A DNA stretch of 64,000 nt, from positions 11,160,001 to 11,224,000 of the forward strand of contig NC_052620.1 of assembly GCF_016545825.1 (NCBI RefSeq), written 5' to 3'. Below are positions 33,988 through 45,500 of the stretch, piece by piece. The notes beneath the pieces are model-generated. The model had not been told where the DNA came from. It was given only the letters and a program-made list of their open reading frames with translations, and made no database searches. This DNA is from Eucalyptus grandis (lineage: Eukaryota > Streptophyta > Magnoliopsida > Myrtales > Myrtaceae). Both the position numbers and the translations under genes were made by a program. The stretch's first letter is position 1; every line of letters begins with the position of its first letter.

Positions 33988-34649
33988 GGGTCATTCCAAT
34001 TCTATCCAAAATGGGGTAGAGGGTTAGTCCTAACTTCTCTATGAGGGCGACTTCCAAAATGGTTTCCATCGAAAGGCCGACTTTCCATGGCTTGGGCTTG
34101 GGATTGTAGTCAGGATTGGAGTAAAGGTCATCCACGGTGCCATCAAGAGGATTCACCACCGTGGGGTCTGGTGAGGATCCATCGGAGCCACTGGGTTGTC
34201 TGTCAAATCCGCGGATTGGCCCGAAGACCTCCTTGTCAATCCAAACGAACCACGGCTTGTACCAATGTAGAACCAAATATCCTAAGCCATTATCCACCCA
34301 TACTAGTGCTTCTGGTACGTGATATCAGTTGTCACGTCCACTATATCCATAATAACCATCTCCATCTATACAGGCAAACCAAAACGGATTGGATGGAGAC
34401 TCATACCTATGGGTCTAAAAGGGTAAAACAACAACAAATGAGTGAACACTCAATAAGTAAATTGCCTAAATCTCCTATTGGCGAATGCCTCGTATTGGAA
34501 TCGTACGAATACTTGATGCCAATAAGTCGATGGTAGATTAATAGCAAAGCCCTTGCTTTGCTTTAACTATGTACATGAAAGGGGTTCTCAAGTACTTAAA
34601 ATTCTCACACGATCAAGGACCCACAAAATGTTCCATAAGCATAAAAATT

Positions 34650-35030
34650 ATAGATGTACCAAATAATAGTTTCTAAAGTATTCACGTGACTCTTGAGTCT
34701 CAAATAACGGCATATAAAATATGCATGTGCCTAATAATAGTTTCTAAAAATATGTTCGTCACTCTTAAGTCCCAAATAATGACGCATAAAATGTGTACGT
34801 GTCAATAATAGCTTCTAAAAATATATATGTGACTCTTAAGTCCCCAATTAATGACATAATATATGGAAGTGTCAAATAATGACTTCTAAAATATTCACAT
34901 GACTCTTGAATCCCAAATAATGACACAAAATATATGCACGTGCCTCTCAAATCCCAAATAATATCATATAAAAATATGCATGTGCCAAAATAATGACTTC
35001 TAAAATATGTACATGACTCTCAAAGGCTTA
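34650..35030 (+). repeat. Tandem repeats, units of about 60-75 bp
   Basis: Units contain AATAATGACTTCTAAAATAT, GTGACTCTTAAGTCCCAAAT and ATGCATGTGCC in varied forms. At least five diverged copies lie inside the solo LTR. Confidence 0.85.
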
Positions 35031-35094
35031 AAAAGCAATCATGCTCAAGGACCACATAATGTTCCATAATATATGCACATGAGCATTATTCACA

Positions 35095-35330
35095 CATCAC
35101 ATGGAAAACCAAAATCCATTGATTCTTTCGGAATCCACTTAACATTGTCCGCCCCGTCAGGCATGGCAACGTTTGAAATCCATCGGTGACAGCATCCGAA
35201 ATCCATTGGGCTTCGTTCCAAAATCCTATCCATGTATGGCATGCGAAATCTATTAGGCATCGTCCCAAAATCCATTAGTGATGGCATTGTCTTGAAATCC
35301 ATCGATGACAGCTTCCCTTGTGTGACCACG
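35095..35330 (+). repeat. Short diverged tandem repeats around AAATCCAT
   Basis: AAATCCATTG, GAAATCCATCGGTGACAG and similar phrases recur every 30-50 bases. This array follows the previous one inside the same LTR. Confidence 0.7.
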
Positions 35331-36058
35331 CATGCAAGCAAGCATACAACTAGTTCTTATCTTTACTTTAGTCCGATGCAAGAGTGCCTCAAAGGTGTGC
35401 CAAGCAAAGTGTGTGTCGTGACTTACCAAAACCGCATTGTTACAATATGCCAAGCATGAACTGAGAACTGTGGCTCGACTTGTTATGTTCGAGCACTAAC
35501 CTATGCTAAACTTGGTTTGGAAATGATACACCTAAATATTGCCAAATCAAGAGAGAGACCTGGCTTGGCATGCATCCATGCACATTCAAGACCAACGCGA
35601 TCTCTTTTCGGAGGCTTGGGGCGTGCTTTCAAGCATCGACAATAATATATAGACAAATGGCATCCACTAAATAGCAACAAATTCTTATAACCAAGCATAG
35701 ACAATAACATATAGAGAAACCGCATCTACTAAACAACAAAAAAATCCTTGTAACCTCAGTAATCACATAGCAAGATCTTGACCTAGTCTCGAACCTCATA
35801 ACCCAAGCAAAACATGAGCAAATCATACAAAATTAGTACATGTGTCTAATCTACCTAGGATGGCATGATCCTATTCAACAACAAAAACACAAACCTAATC
35901 TATGTCCGGACTACGCAACCCAACGGCCTAGCCAATGTTTAGGGGATCTACTTACGAAACTGGAACAAGAATGATGACAAATGGTGGGCGGCTCAAAGCG
36001 AGCGGGTGGCGACGACGACGGCAATGGCAAGCAACAACGACAGTGGTTCACTGTGGGC

Positions 36059-36071
36059 GAGAGAGAGAGAG

Positions 36072-36125
<54 letters not shown>
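36059..36125 (+). repeat. (GA)n microsatellite
   Basis: An almost pure GA run with one interruption at 36076. It creates Arg/Glu or Leu/Ser repeat frames that are not genes. Confidence 0.95.
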
Positions 36126-36130
<5 letters not shown>

Positions 36131-37149
36131 TCTATGCCTTTATAAGGGAAATTCAATAATTGGATAGGTAATGATGGCTAATGATGATTTTCCTTGGCTT
36201 GGTTTGCAAAATTAAAAACTATCTATCCAAGTGTCAAAATTAAGGACTAATCTTGGCCAGTCTTATCCTCCAAGCTTCAAAGGTTTAATCATTATTTAGT
36301 TTCAAGGGCAACTAACTTAGTTACACTAACTGGACTTGTTTTTCTACTTACCTCCAAAAGTAGTGCCCTCTCCCTTTGCAAGGCCACCAAACATTAGTCT
36401 CTCCTCAACTTATCCTCGAGAAGCCCTTTAAGTCTCACCTTTAGGGTAATTATGACCTAAATTTCTAAATAAACACATGACTCAACTATTGCACTTATGG
36501 ACTACCTTCCAAAATGCAAGGATAGGTTTAAACTTTGCAGACAACTTGATCCTAAGTTCTCTCCCATCTTAGGCGTGTGGGGGCTTACCTAGCTTCCAAT
36601 AATTGTTCACTTTTAATTGATTTAAATTCAATAGGACAAAAGATAATTATGATGACTAGCTAAATATTGTCTTAACTAGACATGAATATCTTGCAATCAC
36701 CCATGATCGATAATTGTAATTGGACCAAGGTTTGCGGCTAAGCTTTGACTGGAAGTGGCCCTAACGTGGCCTACAGGTATTGAGTGGCTTTGGCGGTGCT
36801 CAGGCGGCCAGACCTAAATCGAATTCAGCACCTGTTCAGGGTTCCACGTGTGACCCATGGTTGGTTCAAAACCAACTCATGTTTGAGTCTGGTTGATCCA
36901 TGAATGATCCTTGGTTGTCATGTAATCGTGTAGGATCCATTGACTTATCTTGGTTCACGGTCGCTCGAAATTGGATTAGGGTCATTCATTAACGGTATAG
37001 TGATCATGTAGAGTTACCCGCGACTGGTATATACTCAAGCTGAATCGATTCATACCCGTCCGTTGATTAACTCGTGATGGCACATGATTATCCACATTGA
37101 TCCATGTGGTAAAGTGGTCTTTTCATGGTTGAACACTTTGATCTAAAGT

Positions 37150-38272
37150 CTATGAAGCACGGACACATTGCACATGCTTCCGTGTCATGTACGACATGTG
37201 TTGGAGCGTGTCAGACATGTCGACACGGTCCGACACACGGTCAACACATGTCGGATTTTTCGACACGTGGTCAACTTTTCGCGACATGTTTTGACACGCG
37301 TGTTCGGAAGACGATGGAGGGTGGAGATGAGGGCAAGGGAGTAGAGATGAGGCAATGAGCTACAGCCAGAGAAAGAGCATAGACTGAGGCGAGGGCCGCC
37401 ATTGTGATGTTGTGATGGATTGGCGACGAGGCTATAGCTGCGAGGGAGAAAGGGTCGAAGGTGAGGCGGTAACGATTATGATGAGGACCGAGAGCAAGTA
37501 GAGATCGAGAGGAAGAGGAGAGGAAGGGGATCGTGTGGCGAGAAGGAGGAGGAGAAGGATCGAGAGGAAGAGGAGAGGGAGGGGGTCGTGTGGTGAGCGG
37601 CAAGGAGGAGGAAGAAAAAGAGGGTGCTAAATAGGGTTTTTGTTAAGGAAACTGAAATATAATAAAAAAGGGGGACTCTGATGGTGTGACTTTCAATTTT
37701 AAGGGGAGGGGAAGTGATAGCCTGTCTGTCAGGTGGTGGGGGAAGGAAAGAAAAGTGAAGTAAATTTTGGGGGTAGGGGGAAATGGACGAGGGAAAGAAG
37801 GGAGTGGGGGTGGACCCTAGTGGAGACTTTTTTTTTTAATCGGAAAAATAAATAAATAAGATTAAAAAATAATTTCGAAAAATAAAAATACTGAATTTTG
37901 AATAATGATAAATTTTGGTCGTAGAAGATCGTGGATTTATTTAAATAAATTGATTCTAATTTCTTATTAGTCATTATTTTCATCAATAACTTTTGTTAAA
38001 GTTAAAAACACGTTTCCAAACATGGATATGCATGAATTTGTCTTTCGAATTTCCAATGAATTGATTTATTAATATTATTAGTGTAAATTCATTGTAGGTT
38101 CTTTTTATAATTAATTAATTATTTATGAATTTGAATCAAATTAATTAAAAATAAAATATTCATTTAATATACAACATGTCCCAATGTGTCGGAATTATCT
38201 ATTTTTGAGAAATGACGCGTCGATGTGTCGTGTCATGTCACATGTCCGTGTCACGTGTCGGTGCTACTTAGT
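37150..38272. mobile_element. Non-autonomous DNA transposon with imperfect terminal inverted repeats
   Basis: The left end reads TGAAGCACGGACAC. The right end, reverse complemented, reads AAGTAGCACCGACAC. Subterminal motifs ACATGTC, GACACG and ACACGTG recur many times at both ends. AGTCTA stands on both sides (37148 and 38269 regions), a possible short target duplication. The middle is purine-rich simple sequence and then AT-rich, with no transposase. Confidence 0.6.
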
Positions 38273-38454
38273 CTAACGTAACCCCGATTCTGAGTTGTCT
38301 TGTCCCAATCAGCTAGTTGGCTCGTGAACGATCCCTAGCGTTGACTCACGGTCCATTCTCATTATCGGCGTATCAATCCTTAGTCCATTTCTCGTGTTCG
38401 AGATAGGAATCCAAATCTTAGATGTCACAAGTTTTGTCAATTAGCTCGATAAAA

Positions 38455-38640
38455 AAAATAATTTGAAGAGGTAAACCCTGGAGCAGGTAGAGTCACCACC
38501 ACCCTTGCCTGCCGGATAAGTCGTGGGTTCCTTTCCAACAAGGCAGACGGCGCAGGGAGTCGAACACTGGACCTCTCGCGAAAGGAACGAGTGCTCAACC
38601 AACTACGCCGGCTTACGGGGGTTCCTTGGGTTACCAAAAA
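38455..38640 (-). mobile_element. tRNA-derived SINE-like sequence
   Basis: On the minus strand GGCGTAGTTGGTTGAGCAC (box A-like) is followed about 30 bases later by GTGTTCGACTCC (box B-like), the Pol III promoter layout. A poly(A) run at 38636-38649 on the plus strand abuts it. Tail and target duplication are not clear, so the boundaries are approximate. Confidence 0.6.
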
Positions 38641-38739
38641 AAAAAAAAATTAAAGAGAGAATAAGGGTATTTCAATAAGTTAAGTGGAAAAAAAAGAGTG
38701 TTTTAGCCAAAATAGGAGTGGAAATAGTGTCGCCCTAAA

Positions 38740-38871
38740 TAAAATTTAAATTGTTGTTTTGTTGTTATTTTGACTATTTTATATTAGAATTCAAATATAT
38801 TAGAATTTTATTAATTTAACAAGTTTGTTATTCGAGAAAAATAAATTTTATATTTTGGATATTATAAATTC
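38740..38871 (+). repeat. Dispersed AT-rich repeat, copy 2, first part
   Basis: It is homologous to the reverse complement of 15340-15660. It is cut at 38871 by the solo LTR and resumes at 42221. Confidence 0.7.
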
Positions 38872-41800
38872 TGTCACGCCTCAATCCTCGGGCACGTACC
38901 AATCCCTTACCTAGTCGATTTAATTGCGACGTCTTAGGACGCATCGCCGACCCATTCATTTTAATATGCATGCGGAAGCATATAATTAATCCCCAGACAA
39001 TAAAACAATGTGATAGAAAAGTATGACTAATTTTTTTTACAAAATACCTTTTTATAAATACACAGGTCTATTATAAACACACAGGTCTATACACAAGGGT
39101 TTACAAAAGGAATCGGCTCCCTACAAATGAGAGTTGTCCTATGACTAGCTCGTCCGACATGGTCACCGATTCTTTAGGCTTACTCTGGCTCCTGGTCCTT
39201 CACTAACACCATCTACGGACTTGAAAATGGTTATACAATAACCAGTGAGACATTGTCTCAGCGAGTTCTACCCCTTAAGACTCGATTAGGAAGCTAATAT
39301 GCCTTAAGGGCTGCCTAAGCACAATCACAAGTCAGAGGACTTACCTTCGCCTCAGTTCCTCCGTGCAATTCAACACAATTTATAATCTCATCGAGTCACA
39401 TCAACACCTTAATCATTCACTCAGATCAATTTATCAATCAATCGACCTAGTCGATTACATGTCAATTAGACCATTCCCCGATCATTTTAATCAATACCAT
39501 GTATTTTCCAAAATGATATATCTAGTCATCGAGCCACGTGCATTCTCCAAGATGACATACTGAGTCACTGACCCCATGTGCATTCTCTAAGATGACCTAT
39601 CTAATCACCGAGCCCAAGTGCATTCTCCAAGATGATGTACTTAGTCACTGAGCCCACGTGCATTCTCCAAGGTGATGTACCAATTCAACGAGCCAACAAA
39701 TCATAACGTTTTTCTCTGAGATGACACACTTAGTCATCAAGCCAGCGTAACATAGTGTTTTTCTCCGAGATGACACACTTAGTCATCGAGCCGACGTATT
39801 ACAGCATGCTTGCTCACCTTTTATCATATTCGATAAAACAGCCGTGTGTGGGTACACGGTTAGCGTTAGCCAAAAATATAATAATTTCACTTTTTAAACT
39901 TTTCATTGGCTTCGGCAAATATAATTCTAGCAATGTAGACCCACACCCGGTAAATATTCAATTGATTATTAAAATTAATTAATTTAAAGATAAATTCATA
40001 ATTTCACACATAAATCGAAATCAACACGATATAAAGCTTAATTAAATAAACAAATCAAACGCTGCAATTAGCGTAATTTTCCGGTCACCGACCATCCCGA
40101 TCTAATTTTTTGAAAAATAAATAAATAAATAAATAATTACGTAAAATATTAAATAAATGCAATAAATCTGACTTAGGTCCGTTATAGCCTAATTGGAAGC
40201 TGAAACGGACCCGAAAAATTTCCGAGGTTCATTTAATAAATACTAGAACCTATTTACTTGCTAATTGCACTAACCATTTACCTAACATGCATCGGCAATT
40301 CCTTAAATTAACTAATCTACTCTAAGCTATCCACCTAATCGCACTTAATTAAATCTAATCGATCCCTAAGCATGATTAACCACTAAGCAAGGATTAGTGA
40401 GTTAAACTCACTTGTTTGGTGAGCTAGTTGGTTCAATTCGACGAGAACGCAACGGGGATGATTCTTTCAAAGTGGGCCAAGCTTTTGAGGCCCAGAACCA
40501 CCTCAAAACAGGCCCGAAGGTTGTTGGAAAACCCACCAACAAGCTCTCTGTTGTTGCTGCAAAAGAGAGGAAACAAGGTTGATTGAGGCACATGAGGACC
40601 GAGATGGGCTGAGGGAGTCTCGGTGGCCAATGACGAGGACTTACGATGGTCGGAGGCGGGCCATGAAGTCTTAGACTCCTTGTTGGTTCGTTTTTTGCTT
40701 ATGCTCTTGCTGGACAAAGGAGAACCAAGGCTGGATGATGAAGAAATGGGTTGATCGGAGCTCCGGCGAGTGGGTGGTCGGCAACCGGTGGTACCCGGGG
40801 GTCAAGGGGGACTTGCTGGTGGTTGGTATGGGTGGAGGAATGGGAGAAAACGCAAAGAAAACGCGAAACAGGCAAAACCGTGCAAGCTGCCAGGCGGACT
40901 GACGGATCGGGGATCGGTTTCTTCTTGCCAGCGTACAGGATGGTCGGCGGCTCGGTTCGGCGTGAGGTCGGGCTCCTTTGAACATTTTGACTCGGGGGTG
41001 GCTCGGGGCTGATTCGCATGAGAAGTTAACTTTTCACTTGGATCTTTGGCGAAATGTCAGCTGGAATAGAAACCGACATAAGAGAAAATAGAGGGGGAAA
41101 ATAGGGTCTACAGGCAAGCGACGGTTGAGGGGTTGGTGTGCTCAGTTTTCTCTGGTTCTCTTGAGCTTCCAAGGGACCTCAACAATGGAGAAAGCCACAC
41201 ATTAAGGAGGAAGAAGGGTTGTTGCAAGAGGGGATGAGGAACAAGAGGGGCAAGGGCCCTACCATGGTCAAATCTTCTCCTCACTTGTCTCCTTGACCAT
41301 TCTCGTCCACCAGCTCCTCCTTGGCCTCCATTAAGCCATCAATGCTCATCTTAGAACTCTTGAATTGGTCCAAAACCATAGGCATAAGGGGGTTACGAAT
41401 TTCCTTTGGTTTCCTCTCAATTGGCCATCAATTCTTCCTTGAATCAACACAAACCGGCCTTGATAAAATCACCCAACACCTCAACAATCCAATTGGTATT
41501 TTTCCTCACCAATTGATCCCACTTGCTTCCCAATGTTGAGATCAAAATCAATCCTTGACATTTTTGGACAAAAATGCCCCTAAGATGATTTTTCACAAAA
41601 AGTCTCGATTTGCATAAAAATCTTCTAAGACCGAGTCGATGTTCCTAGAATTTATTGTGACATGATAGAACCTTCAATTTCTGAGATTGGATTTAAATTC
41701 GCGGTTAATTTCACTTCGACGCGTTTTTAGCATGACCTAGGCTATCGGGTAGTTTTCAAAACTTTTTAGAGCAAATGACCCGTGGTCGATTTTCTTCGAG

Positions 41801-42215
41801 CCATAATGAATCCACTCGACACATTGGCAACTCTCGGTTGTCGTGAAGATCTCGAGATTCGAAATACGGATACAAGGTACCAAAACGATAGAAAAATCAA
41901 ATTAGTGCCGGTCAATGAGAATTTTGCAATTTAGTGGGATCACCCACGTTTAACCCCTCATTTTAGTCGAACCGACCTATTTCTGATCTCTAATCGATTT
42001 ATATCTGTGCCGTAATGATTTCGGCAGATGAGCACGGTCGAACAACCGATTCTTAGTCGAATTCTCAAGTCTGTTTGCCTTAAAATTCTTAATGGCTTCC
42101 CTAGATAATCTAGTTATCTCACGAGTGATTAGCTCCAAGAAAAGAACTATAGGCGTATCGATGAAATGTCCGATTTATTGAATTGAAAGCAGAGTCGAAA
42201 ATCTAGGATGTCACA
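38872..42215 (+). mobile_element. Solo LTR, 3.34 kb
   Basis: It begins TGTCACGCC, ends GATGTCACA and is flanked by a perfect 5-bp duplication, AATTC (38867-38871 and 42216-42220). The flanks join to rebuild the dispersed repeat seen intact at 15340-15660, confirming an insertion. The last 0.9 kb matches 17125-18026. No coding domains of a retrotransposon lie inside, so a solo LTR left by LTR-LTR recombination is the simplest reading. Open frames at 40671-41019 on both strands are GC-rich coincidences. Confidence 0.85.
39490..39800 (+). repeat. Tandem repeats, units of about 50 bp, in the solo LTR
   Basis: Units read like GTGCATTCTCCAAGATGA followed by TAGTCACTGAGCCCA. At least six diverged copies lie about 0.6 kb from the LTR start. 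A different array sits in the other solo LTR. Confidence 0.9.
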
Positions 42216-42301
42216 AATTCTATCTACTTTTATCCCACATCTCCTATGAGATATATCATCCAGGGTATATTGCTTTTATATATGATTTTATCCTATCTTA
42301 A

Positions 42302-42862
42302 CCAAGTATTAGGGGTAAGCAGTTCTAGGTTCCATAATAGTTCTACTTGGAATCTGGAACCTACTTGTTGGAACAAATTCCTCATTTTTTAGAACTTGCA
42401 AGTTATCATGCATACCATGGAACTCAGAACCCATCATGTCACAGGTTTCAAGGTCTACTTAGGTTCTGCTTGTATTATTAATTAAACAATTGCAGTGAAT
42501 TATCGCTTTTAATAATCACCACTTGTTGCTACAATTCAAGATTATAATTTATATTTACACAAACGAAAAATATGAAACATTGATAAAGTAAAAGCCTTAA
42601 GTCATAAAATGAAATCACAAACTAGTGGTTTCAGATTATACATTCATCATTGAACACTATGGAATACCACAAGATCGCGTGAAGACATAAACTAAGAAAA
42701 ACACAAAAACTTGTTTCAAGTTCTAGATTACGGGTTTTCAATTTGTTAAAATAGGTTCTCTAATTTTTGGAACTTGGAACCTACCCTGGAACCTAGAACC
42801 AAATAGGTTCCTACTGATTTGGTTCTTAGGCTTCGGATTCTACCCTAGAACCATGCTCACTT
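42302..42862. mobile_element. hAT-like MITE
   Basis: The left end GGGGTAAGCAGTTCTAGGTTCC and the reverse complement of the right end, GAAGTGAGCATGGTTCTAGGG, form imperfect inverted repeats. GGAACCTA-type subterminal repeats lie near both ends. It interrupts copy 2 of the dispersed repeat. An 8-bp target duplication is not clear. Confidence 0.55.
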
Positions 42863-42929
42863 CAAGCAGGCACCAAAATACATAATATGATAAATTTTAT
42901 CCCATCTTAAATTTTATCCTAACTATCAA

Positions 42930-43467
42930 ATGTAGCATATGCTTTCAAGGAGGGAAAAACCCCCTTGAGATCTAATTATTATAAAGCCATCACCGTGAAC
43001 AGAATTTGGCGACTAATGATCGTGAACTGATGTTATAGCAGACCGAAGATCTTATATCCTTTCGCATAAATCAGTTGGTCAAAGAGATGAGGTTTTCCAA
43101 AAACCAAAATATCAAACTCAAGATTGGATAATAGTTAAAGAGTGTGGATTAAATGGAGAATACGTGGCCTATGCATCTACCACTTTCACAGTATGTCCAC
43201 GAAGAAAGCCGATAAATAGGCAGATCTCCTCCCCAATTGCAGTAACAAAGAGAGGAGAGAAAAGAAGAGAGTGGGAGAAGCAAATGTGGGAGAGTTATTC
43301 TCCATTTGTGAGAAAAGGGAGGTGTGTGGGAGTGAAGCGAGGGAGAGAGCGAGTAAAATGAGTGAGTATCCTCATTTATATTTCATATAAATAGTGAAGG
43401 AATTTGCCACTTTGAGGAATAGCAAGACGAGTCTCACTCAAAATTGACTGATGGTTCTTGTTGCCTT
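42930..43467. other. Flank of the HMA gene, nothing recognised
   Basis: It includes a GA-rich stretch at 43250-43355. No gene is supported. Confidence 0.4.
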
Positions 43468-43834
43468 TTAACCGTCCTTCAGAGCCTCTTCGCCCCCTCG
43501 GTTCGAGATTATCTGCGTACAAAACATCCTCCTCAGCTTGTTTGTGAGCTCCACCACATCTGCAACCCCGATCACCGTCAGCATTTGGTCCTCCATGTTT
43601 AGCACACTCAAATGGACCCCTGCACATTTGCAGCGGAATTTGCACTCTGTTTGGACTCGGTTTTCTGGACTACAGAAATTAGGAGATCTGGGGTTGTTCC
43701 TTTTGTAGAAGTAGAGAGACAGAGGCGAGAAGAAAGGTTAATTTGATTGATACCTGCAGTTGTGGAGAGCATCTTCGTGGCCTTCTTCTTGTCCTCGTCA
43801 TCGTGCAAGTTCACCTTCAACACCCCATACTGTC
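43468..43834 (-). pseudogene. HMA-domain protein, two visible exons, start unclear
   Basis: HMA-domain proteins of plants (ATX1-like, HPP/HIPP) bind metals or act as non-metal-binding relatives. On the minus strand the first visible exon ends at 43754 and reads YGVLKVNLHDDEDKKKATKM. A clean phase-1 GT-AG intron (43753-43620) leads to the second exon (43619-43468). That exon reads GVHLSVLNMEDQMLTVIG, then VADVVELTNKLRR, and ends GGEEALKDG. Together they cover the beta-alpha-beta HMA fold. The CxxC metal site is replaced by HDDE, as in many HMA relatives. The only nearby ATG (43827) is out of frame and the in-frame upstream codon is a stop. Either a tiny first exon is unrecognised or the start is lost. 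A GTATATATAC TATA-like site is near 43977-43986. Confidence 0.65.
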
Positions 43835-43989
43835 ACCACAAAAACGTAGGCAGCAACGTCAAAATAAACCCCTTTTAGCCCAACTAAGGACCACTTTCTC
43901 TTCAACCACTGCAAGTCAACGTCCTAGATCGCTAAAGAAAGGTGAAAATTGAATAAAAGTTAGATCCTCGATTCCGTATATATACGGGA

Positions 43990-45001
43990 ACACTTTTTTT
44001 TTTTTTTTTTGGGGTGGTTGTGCGCTGTTACCAGCCTGCTTTCGTAAATGTGTTGAATTTGACAGAACTGATGTTCGGATAATTCAAGTCAATGGAAATC
44101 TCGAAGAGAAAGGTCTAAGTCTCTTCTCGTATAATTAGAGAGAGAGAGAGAGTGAAGAATTCGAGCAGAGGAAGAAGCAAACAAGTGCGTGAGGGGAGAA
44201 TCTTGGTGACGATGTGGAATGGAGTTCCAGTCAACCAGCGTCAATTTCGCCATTGTCAAAGTTATGCAGCCGGTAGTCGTCTCGTACTACCAAGCATTAA
44301 ATCTCGTAGTATCATCTAAACACAGTCGTTTCAACCTATTTTTTTGAAATCTATAATCTGTTATCCATCATCTAATATCTTATCTGCAAAATCTATAGAA
44401 GGCAGACATTGTGTGACTGAGGAAAGGAAGCAAAGCTTCATCTGATATGCAAGACTTTCTTTTACATTTTACTCCTTCCTTTACTAGCAAGAGAGCGCAT
44501 ATCCACGTTCCAGTTTTTTTTTTTTTTGGTTTAGTTACCAAAAAAATACAAGAATCTGTATTCCCCATACGTTTTTACTGTTCATTAAGGATTTTTCTTT
44601 TTTGCCAGGTAATTAAGTAACTAGTCCTAGCGCTTTGAGGACTTCAGAATGCTTACAGATAATATTAGGTTATATATTACTGAAAGTTCCAAATCAAACG
44701 AAGTCCTTATTTATCTAGTTAATACATGAACTGTTAACTTCTACGGTTAGCCTTACATTAAAGATTAGGGGTAATTGCTCAAAGTCCTATTGAACATTAA
44801 GCTCCCTTGCACAATAGCTCTGCACTTTGAAAATATCAAATTACCCTCCTAAACTTTGGCCATGCTCAAAGTAGCAAGCAAACTTGGAAAAGTTATAGAT
44901 TACTCCCAAAACTTCCATTTTTGTTTCAACCAGTACTTTTTCAAATCGTACGGCCGTAAAATGTTAATTGAAATGGATTAACTCATTATGAACAGACTAA
45001 C
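43990..45001. other. Intergenic DNA, nothing recognised
   Basis: It contains T tracts at 43993-44011 and 44514-44527 and a GA run at 44139-44154. No gene is seen. Confidence 0.45.
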
Positions 45002-45052
45002 ATCTGTGACATGCCTAACCAAAAAAAAAAAAAAAAAAAAATCTGTGACATG
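45002..45052 (+). mobile_element. Very short LINE-type insertion with 12-bp target duplication
   Basis: ATCTGTGACATG occurs at 45002-45013 and 45041-45052. The 27 bases between are CCTAACC followed by a run of A. This is the same layout as at 28200-28258. Confidence 0.8.
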
Positions 45053-45357
45053 GTTTATGAAGTTAAAAACAAATAGAGAATGATGCACGGTTAATAAAAT
45101 TGGTTAAGGAAATCCGATCAAGAAAAATGAATTGGTCCATTTTAGGTAATCCTTAGCTGCTATGCAGACTAAAAAACTAACGGATGCAACATAAATCAAA
45201 TTTTTTTCTTTAGGTGGGGGCGAAGGTGGGAGGGTAATTAAAACTTTTTAGATTTCGTCGACTATTGAACAACTGTGTCAAAGTCCAAGAGGGCAATTAT
45301 TGTAAATGTTATGATATCAAAATTGACACATATCATCCATAATACTCAACACTCAAT

Positions 45358-45500
45358 TACATGCAAGAAATTGAGTTTCCCCCATTTTACTTAATTGATC
45401 TTATTTGCGTGGATGCTTTAGCTGTCGGTTGTAATGGTTTTATTTCTCCAATATAGTTTCTTGTTTTTGACCCAAAAAAAAAAAAATACATGCAAGAAAT
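45358..45500 (+). mobile_element. 5'-truncated LINE tail (115 bp) with 14-bp target duplication
   Basis: TACATGCAAGAAAT flanks the insert (45358-45371 and 45487-45500). The insert reads GATGCTTTAGCTGTCGGTTGTAATGG and ends TTTTTGACCC plus poly(A). It resembles the 3' end of the LINE at 46245-52152 (GATGCTTTGGCAGTTGG, ATGACC plus poly(A)). Confidence 0.9.

Larger units (their letters stand above)
33535..38429 (+). mobile_element. Solo long LTR with nested insertions
   Basis: It begins TGTCACACCCC and ends GATGTCACA. It is flanked by a perfect 5-bp duplication, AGTTT, at 33530-33534 and 38430-38434. Its ends resemble those of the element at 38872-42215 (TGTCACGCC at the start, TGTCACA at the end, and shared spacing of TTAATT.GCGA.GTC and TG.GGAAGC). 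No internal coding region or second LTR is found. Removing the nested SINE (about 225 bp) and DNA element (about 1.1 kb) leaves about 3.55 kb, close to the 3.34 kb of the neighbour. Long LTRs of this kind occur in Gypsy lineages such as Tekay/Del. The lineage is inference. Confidence 0.75.

Noticed and set aside
34650..35030. Regularly spaced repeats that could recall a CRISPR array
   Set aside because: The repeats are diverged and lack constant-length unique spacers, and they lie in an LTR of a plant retroelement. No cas genes are present.
35911..36159. Frames with long Arg-Glu or Leu-Ser runs
   Set aside because: These are translations of the GA microsatellite.
40671..41019. Overlapping open frames of 76-106 codons on both strands
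   Set aside because: They lie within the solo LTR, have no recognised motif, and occur on both strands in a GC-richer patch.
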